Below, piece after piece: positions 12,609 to 17,479 of a stretch of 17,479 bases of DNA. Origin of the DNA: Pigoraptor vietnamica (lineage: Eukaryota; Opisthokonta; Filasterea); NCBI GenBank assembly GCA_943704525.1, contig CALSCQ010003267.1:1-17479 (forward strand). The letters are read 5' to 3'. Below the pieces are notes generated by a model that had not been told where the DNA came from, searched no databases, and saw only the letters and a list, made by a program, of their open reading frames with translations. Positions within the stretch are counted from its first letter, which is position 1, and every line of letters begins with the position of its first letter. Made by a program: the position numbers and the translations under genes.

Positions 12609-15600
12609 TCACTCATCGCCGTCGCTCTCACTGTCGGCCGTCTCGAGCCAGTTGAGCCACTTGTTGACTTGGAACAAGGCGCGCTGCTTGCCCGGCAGCG
12701 AGTCGTCCACGTGCTCCTTCCACATAAAGTACGCCTCTTCCTCGCACACGTCGAGTTGATACAGCGCATCAAAGTGGCGCTCGAGGAAGCCTGCGTCAAA
12801 AAAAAAAAAAAAAAAAAAAAAAAACATTTAGTCAGATGCTCAAAGCACAAACCCCGCGAAGAGGTTCAACATACCCAATTATGTTTCAATCTTACTTCAC
12901 CAAATCATAATCATTCTACTCACCCGACGGATACTGCTTCCGGTGCGCAACGACCTGCAGCGCGTAAAGCACGGCCATCTGGAGTGGCACTTTCCCCACC
13001 ACAAACGGCTTGACGACTGCCATCCATCGCTGGAGCAGCTGCAGCTCCTTTTGGCGCACCGCCTTCGAAGGGGGGGACGACTTGCTGTCGGCACCGTCGC
13101 CCAGTTCCCTCGACACGCGCTCGAACAGAGCGTCCGACAGCACGAGAACAAAATCGGGTTCGCTCAGAACCTGCGCGGCCGTCTCGCGAATGGCCTTCAC
13201 GACGGCCGCAGGCTGAGCATCCGGGGCAGAGGCGAGCGCGCGCACGACGGGCGCCACAGACGCGACCGGGAAGATGTGGCCGAGGTTCTGAAAAGCACAC
13301 GGGAAAAAAAGGGGTGCGTCAATTTGCAGCACGGTACGAGCACCATAACAGTAAAGGGACAACGCGCCGCACGTAGTCAAGGAAACGGTGGAACTACGCT
13401 CACCTGCTCCAGGAGAAGGTCAAGAAACTTCTCCTTTGAGCCTTCGGCTGCCGAGACAGTCGCAACAAGCACCGCCTCCGACTTCTTCGCGAGCGAAACC
13501 ACCTTCTCCGCGCCCTCAATGTCACCGAGTCCCCTGAGCAGCCCAAAGACGACGTCGTCCGCCACCACGCCATCGCGGGGCTTGAGCAACGCGATGGCCT
13601 CTTCGAAGCTGATTGCGCCGTCCGCCACACCGCGCGCAAGCAACGCACCAATGTACTTGGCAATGTGGGGGACGTCCGGCGCGAGATCCGCCTTTGCTTC
13701 CAGCATCCGCGACATGGCCGTCGCGTACTGCTGGCGCGTCACGGCACCCTTCGTGACCAGCGCGGTCGCCAACTTTGCGAGACACGTGCGCTCCGCGTCG
13801 CTCCTCTCCACCGATTCCATGGCGATGCGGAGGATGAGCTCCGGGTGGTAATCCGGCGAGCGCATGTCGCGCACGCACTGCACGGCCTCAGCGTCGTTCG
13901 GCTCCGACACGTACTCGCCCATCATCGCCTCGGTCATCTTGGACAGCTGTTCCGGCGTGGGAAGAGGCGCAGGCTCGGGCGTCGCAGCGGTCGGCGCCTT
14001 CGCGTCCGAATCTTTGCGCGCCTTGTTGAACCGCGGCTTCTCAATCGGCGGCGGCAGCACCGGCTTCTCGATCGGCGGGGGAATGGGCTGCGCGGGCGCG
14101 TCCTGCTTGCGCGCCGACGGCGGGAGGCTCGACAGGGCGCCCCCACCCGGCACAAATGCGTGCGGGCGGAGACTCGTCGTGTCCGTCGTCGTGGCGCTGC
14201 TGATGCGACGGAGCCGCTCAATGTCCGGCGTGCCCATGGTGGCCGCAGCGTCCATCGACACCATTCCGCCGACGGGCGAGTTGAAGCCGGCACTGCCAAC
14301 GGAAGGGCTGCCCCGGCCCTGCTGGTAGAAGCTGCCACGCGGAGAGCTGTTACGGTTCAGGGCAGGAGAGGCGTTTCCGGGGGAGCCCGGCAGAGGGGAA
14401 CCGAGGTCGCCTGCAAGCAGGTAAAGGGCCGATTGTGAGATATGATTCCAGCTCGGGACACACACGTACAAAACCGTAAGCGCCGATACGCTGTAAGGAC
14501 ACATCGACTGAAGAGCAGACGAAAAAACACGAATGTGACACAAATGTGAAACACACAGTATAAAACTGCGTGTGTGGGAATAACGCACCGCGCGCCTGCA
14601 GTGCCTGGACGAGGTGGTCCATGTCCGCCTCCGCGTGAATTTCGCTGATTTTCTTCGGCTTGGCCTCCATCAGCGACACGCGGCGCGACACCCACTGGTT
14701 CTTCCTGCAACGCAATAAGGCGGGAAATGCGTCAGAAACAGCGAACTGGTATGAACCGAAACACAGTGACACGCAGAGGTCATTGTATCAGCAAAGTCCC
14801 GTCGAATCGTCATCGGAGACCGTGACGCATGAGCATATCGAGGTGCGTCGTCAACAACACGACTCCATGCAGACAACACGCACAGCAATGGCTTGCAACA
14901 ACAACAGCAATTGAAACACACCTCAGCTCGATAATGTCCTCCAGCGCAAAGCGGAGACGGAGGGCGAGGCGCTCGCTGCGGCTGAGCTCCGTCATGCGGT
15001 TGAAGTAGGCGTCCATGTACGTCGCGGCCTCCTCCGTGTCAATCGACTTGCCGACCGTGCGCATGAGGCGGCAAAGGCATTCGATGTCCTCGGGGTGCGC
15101 GTCTTGCACCTTCTACTCGCGTGTATACATCAATGATTTGGGTCAGGTACATCCGCACGTGGGACAGACTCAAGTCGCGCACGGGGACATGTACAAGTAA
15201 TGACGAGCTCACACGGAAGCATTCGTGCCATGATCCAACAACCCACAACCCACCCCCGACAGGAGCTGGCGGATGCAGTCGTGGACGACCTTCGCCGAAA
15301 GCAGCTTAAGCTTGCCCAGCTCGCCAATAAAGCGGATGTTGCCGAGCATCTTCCTACGCGTAACAGTGCGTCGCTCCTCCTCCTCCTCCGTGAGGTGGCC
15401 GACGCGTCCTTCAAACGCCGCAAACGCCGTCGAACGGTTCTCAAACTCCTCCTGGCACTTGCTGAGCAGGAGGCTCCGAAACGTCTGCCGAAAAAAGTCC
15501 AAACACACACATGAGGATGCAAGAAACGAGATCAAACGTCCACACGTAGCTAGCACACACTCCAATAAAGCGACCGATCAGAGGAGTGCTGATGCTTCTG

Positions 15601-16696
15601 AATTTCTTGGCAATGTTGTGACAAAACCCACCGCCCCCTGATTGCCGCTGCCATCGTCAAAGTTGGGTGCGACCGCGCTCAGGCGGCGCGCAACCTCCGC
15701 ATACAGAGACGAGTAATTCGGCTCGTCAAGCGCCTTCTCAAAGAGCTGCGCGCGAACGCCTAGGGTTACTATTCGGCCAAAAACCATCCGCAACATATGG
15801 ATTGTTCTTTCGTACACAGCACGCAAAGGGCAGCACTAGTCTAGTCTCTCTCTCCCCTCTCCCCTTGTCCTCCCCCTTCCCTCCCCGCATAAACAAATAA
15901 CAAAAGCAAAGGCGCGCCCACAAAGCCACAACGGCACTCACAAGGACGATGATGCCCCGCAGGACACTAATGTTGGTTATTCCACAACACAACGGCACTC
16001 AACACAACGGCACTCACAAGGACGATGATGCCCCGCAGGACATTAATGTTGGTTATTCCGACATGGATGAGTTGGTCGCAGAGAGAGTCAAACTTTTCAG
16101 CGGTGAGGCGGTTCAGAATTCTGTGGAAACGAGGGATGTCGCACGTCAGTATTGTACACGTCAACTCCATTTGCACACTCGAGTGAGCACATACCGCTGT
16201 TGCAAGAAAGTGCACGAAACCAACGCAGCGCGCGCGTTCACATGCCAGTTAATTCTGACGAACTGCTGCGTGAACCCACCCGCGGACCTTGCGGAAAACG
16301 AGCTCGTCGGCATCCACACTATCACGGAAGACGCTCGGCGGAACCCATCGATTACCCCTCGCCTGCGATAGCGTTGCCACCTGCGTCGTAAGCACTGGAG
16401 TTAGCCCTCGGAAGAAATTGGAAAATGCGCTCATCCAACGTAAGAGGGGAAATACAACGCAGGCTTTACACGAGACGCAAGTGTACGAAGAGGCCCTCTT
16501 TTCTAGAAGCCTTTATATGAGATAAGGGATAGCCACGCACAAGAGCGACACTGAGACGAGAGGATGCAAATCCACAGTGCTATGCCGAACTCACCATATC
16601 TGACGCGGACGAACTGCGCGAGTATGCAGGCGAATCCGTTTTACGAGAGTTCGGTGGGAATGCGTCAGAAAATTGCGCCGTATGCACTTGAACCAT
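12609..16696 (-). CDS. Compact eIF4G-like translation initiation factor (MIF4G-MA3-W2)
   Basis: Minus-strand exons: 16696-16595, 16380-16280, 16120-16018, 15745-15632, 15484-15254, 15112-14922, 14704-14589, 14410-13404, 13287-12924, 12790-12609; 836 residues plus TGA. The MIF4G domain (about 58-285, binds eIF4A) reads ELVFRKVRGILNRLTAEKF, LFEKALDEPNYSSLY, KCQEEFENR, GNIRFIGELGKLKLL and ECLCRLMRTVGKSID. A Ser/Pro/Gly-rich linker (about 321-475) contains a PPIEKP duplication. MA3 (about 476-655) starts MTEAMMGEYVSE. W2 (about 690-836) ends with the typical W and PGK..ALFQ pattern and an acidic tail. Exon 1 is inferred: an ATG with an in-frame TGA 15 bases upstream, 34 codons, and a GTGAGT donor. 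Its partner acceptor is preceded by a CTAAC branch site. The domain order equals metazoan DAP5/eIF4G2, and no YxxxxL-phi eIF4E-binding motif is seen in the first 60 residues. Exon 1 is the least certain part. Confidence 0.88.
12798..12824. repeat. Poly(A)27 tract, poly(T) in eIF4G-like intron
   Basis: Twenty-seven A residues on the plus strand read as T27 in the sense of the eIF4G-like gene. They sit 7 bases before the first base of its last exon (T27-GACGCAG), so they form that intron's polypyrimidine tract. Confidence 0.95.
15927..16059. repeat. 76-base tandem duplication across an eIF4G exon-intron boundary
   Basis: The 57 bases at 15927-15983 are repeated at 16003-16059 with a single mismatch, offset by 76 bases. 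A 14-base piece of the same sequence appears a third time at 15988-16001. The right copy carries the 3' end of the third exon and its GTGAGT donor in use. The left copy is intronic in this model and keeps both the exon-derived codons and an intact donor. Confidence 0.95.
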
Positions 16697-16850
16697 TTGG
16701 GGCGGTGTTCACAGCGAGAGAAATAACGGAAGAAAAAGGAGTGTGCCTTTAACACGAACAAAAAAAAAGATGCGAGACACTATGTGAAAGTGAAATAAGA
16801 GAGGCTTGAAGAGAAGGCCCTGTCGCACGTGTAATGAATGACACACTGTC

Positions 16851-16886
16851 TGCGTGCGTGCGTGTGCTCGTGCGTGCGTGTGTGTG

Positions 16887-16919
<33 letters not shown>

Positions 16920-16923
16920 GTGC
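16851..16923. repeat. GT/GTGC-rich microsatellite
   Basis: An imperfect alternating purine-pyrimidine tract of GT and GTGC units. It lies upstream of the eIF4G-like start codon, outside any coding exon in this model. Confidence 0.9.
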
Positions 16924-17034
16924 AAGTGGATGCAGTGCCCTTGCTACAGGGCACCCTTAGCACGCCTCTCTCGATCGATGCCAGTATGACGTGCTCCAGT
17001 TGACATCTGGTGGGCTTGTTTCTATGGAAATGTA

Positions 17035-17195
17035 CTGAAATATTTGGGTGCATCATGCAGAAAGTAATCTTCCCTTTAAAATATTTTCAGAAGCAAATTT
17101 TTGTGCCAAATAATTAATTTATATTGAAAGACATCTACGACTTCTCTATAAATTATCAAATGTAAATCCAATTCTGATAATAAGTAGTCATATTG
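17035..17195. other. AT-rich block in a GC-rich window
   Basis: Base composition switches to roughly 70% A+T by eye, with runs such as AAATATTTT and TAATTAATTTATATT, while the rest of the window is strongly GC-rich. No terminal repeats or target-site duplications were recognised. It could be a promoter-distal spacer, a matrix-attachment-like region or an old insertion. Confidence 0.7.
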
Positions 17196-17250
17196 GTCCA
17201 AGCGACAGCCTTTCCCGCGTTTTCCGGGACATTCCAAAGAAGAATTCGTT

Positions 17251-17273
17251 CACGTGGAAGCACGTGCCACGTG
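17251..17273. promoter_or_regulatory. Cluster of three CACGTG palindromes
   Basis: CACGTG occurs at 17251-17256, 17261-17266 and 17268-17273, three copies within 23 bases. CACGTG is the G-box/E-box core bound by bHLH and bZIP factors in many eukaryotes. Single copies occur elsewhere in this GC-rich window, so only the clustering is notable. Confidence 0.5.
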
Positions 17274-17383
17274 CCTGTTACTAAAGTGTTACTCACGCCA
17301 AAACCGGCACGCGAACGGCTGTGTACGGCCCATCCGGCTGATATAATCAGGCTTCCACTCTTTAAAGACAGCGTCTGCCGAGA

Positions 17384-17407
17384 ACTCGCGTTACCGGGAA
17401 CGCGAGT
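17384..17407. repeat. Perfect 9-bp inverted repeat with 6-base loop
   Basis: ACTCGCGTT at 17384-17392 is the exact reverse complement of AACGCGAGT at 17399-17407. The six bases between them are ACCGGG. The function is unknown; it could be a palindromic protein-binding site or an RNA hairpin. Confidence 0.6.
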
Positions 17408-17479
17408 CTGCGAATTTGCGGTTTAGTGGATTTTGATCAGTGGACCTTGCGCGCGAATGATTCCTATTGGTTGGAATCG

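Larger units (their letters stand above)
16697..17479. other. Region upstream of the eIF4G-like gene
   Basis: These 783 bases hold the presumed eIF4G-like promoter and 5' UTR, plus anything belonging to a gene beyond the window. I find no convincing coding exon. Visible content: a GT-rich repeat (16851-16923), an AT-rich block (about 17035-17195), three CACGTG palindromes (17251-17273), a TTTCCCGC E2F-like word (17211-17218), ATTGG (inverted CCAAT) words at 17192 and near the end, and a 9-bp hairpin (17384-17407). Confidence 0.6.

Noticed and set aside
15113-15253. Doubt over the TAG acceptor (15113-15115) in the eIF4G-like gene, which lacks a pyrimidine tract
   Set aside because: Phase 0 on both sides and the continuous MIF4G similarity (CIRQLLSG to KVQDAHPEDIECLC) support it; a second in-frame acceptor three bases on would drop only one Lys.
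16564-16752. Plus-strand open frames near the right end, including one reading SDADELREYAGES
   Set aside because: They are antisense to the inferred first eIF4G exon, have no recognisable domain, and the minus-strand reading supplies a start, an upstream stop and a good donor.

Overview
This is nuclear DNA from a GC-rich, intron-rich eukaryote, most likely a unicellular or other microbial one. Four conserved eukaryotic protein genes can be assembled exon by exon, with 25 introns in total, and the splice phases close without a frameshift. Introns are short (about 100 to 330 bases) and many carry GT/CA microsatellites. I cannot name the species. A KIF12-type kinesin and a GCP6-type tubulin-nucleation protein would suit a lineage with centrioles or flagella, but that is inference. 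No rRNA, tRNA, CRISPR array, virus or intact transposon was seen.

Layout, left to right. Bases 1-100 are the end of an intron made of (AC)n then (GC)n. Bases 101-3726 (+) hold nine exons of a KIF12-like kinesin; its 5' end lies outside the window. Bases 3727-4646 are a tail-to-tail intergenic gap. Bases 4647-9136 (-) hold a five-exon GCP6-like gamma-tubulin complex component of 1254 aa. Bases 9137-9385 are a 249-base head-to-head promoter. Bases 9386-12253 (+) hold a five-exon DHX33-type DEAH-box RNA helicase of 697 aa. Bases 12254-12608 are a second tail-to-tail gap. Bases 12609-16696 (-) hold a ten-exon compact eIF4G-like initiation factor of 836 aa with MIF4G, MA3 and W2 domains. Bases 16697-17479 are upstream sequence with a GT-rich repeat, an AT-rich block, three clustered CACGTG palindromes and a short hairpin.

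The left two genes both act on microtubules. The right two both belong to RNA and translation: DHX33 in ribosome biogenesis and initiation, eIF4G as the initiation scaffold. The order is convergent, divergent, convergent, so GCP6 and DHX33 share one intergenic control region.

I found no convincing new biological system. The points most worth a second look are the uniform GTGNGY 5' splice sites (24 of 24 GT introns, plus one GC-AG intron), a 76-base tandem duplication across an eIF4G exon edge, the lack of a canonical eIF4E-binding motif in that eIF4G, complementary AC and GT tracts flanking five kinesin exons, a duplicated acidic/valine/SSP motif in the kinesin tail, and an E2F-like element in the divergent promoter.
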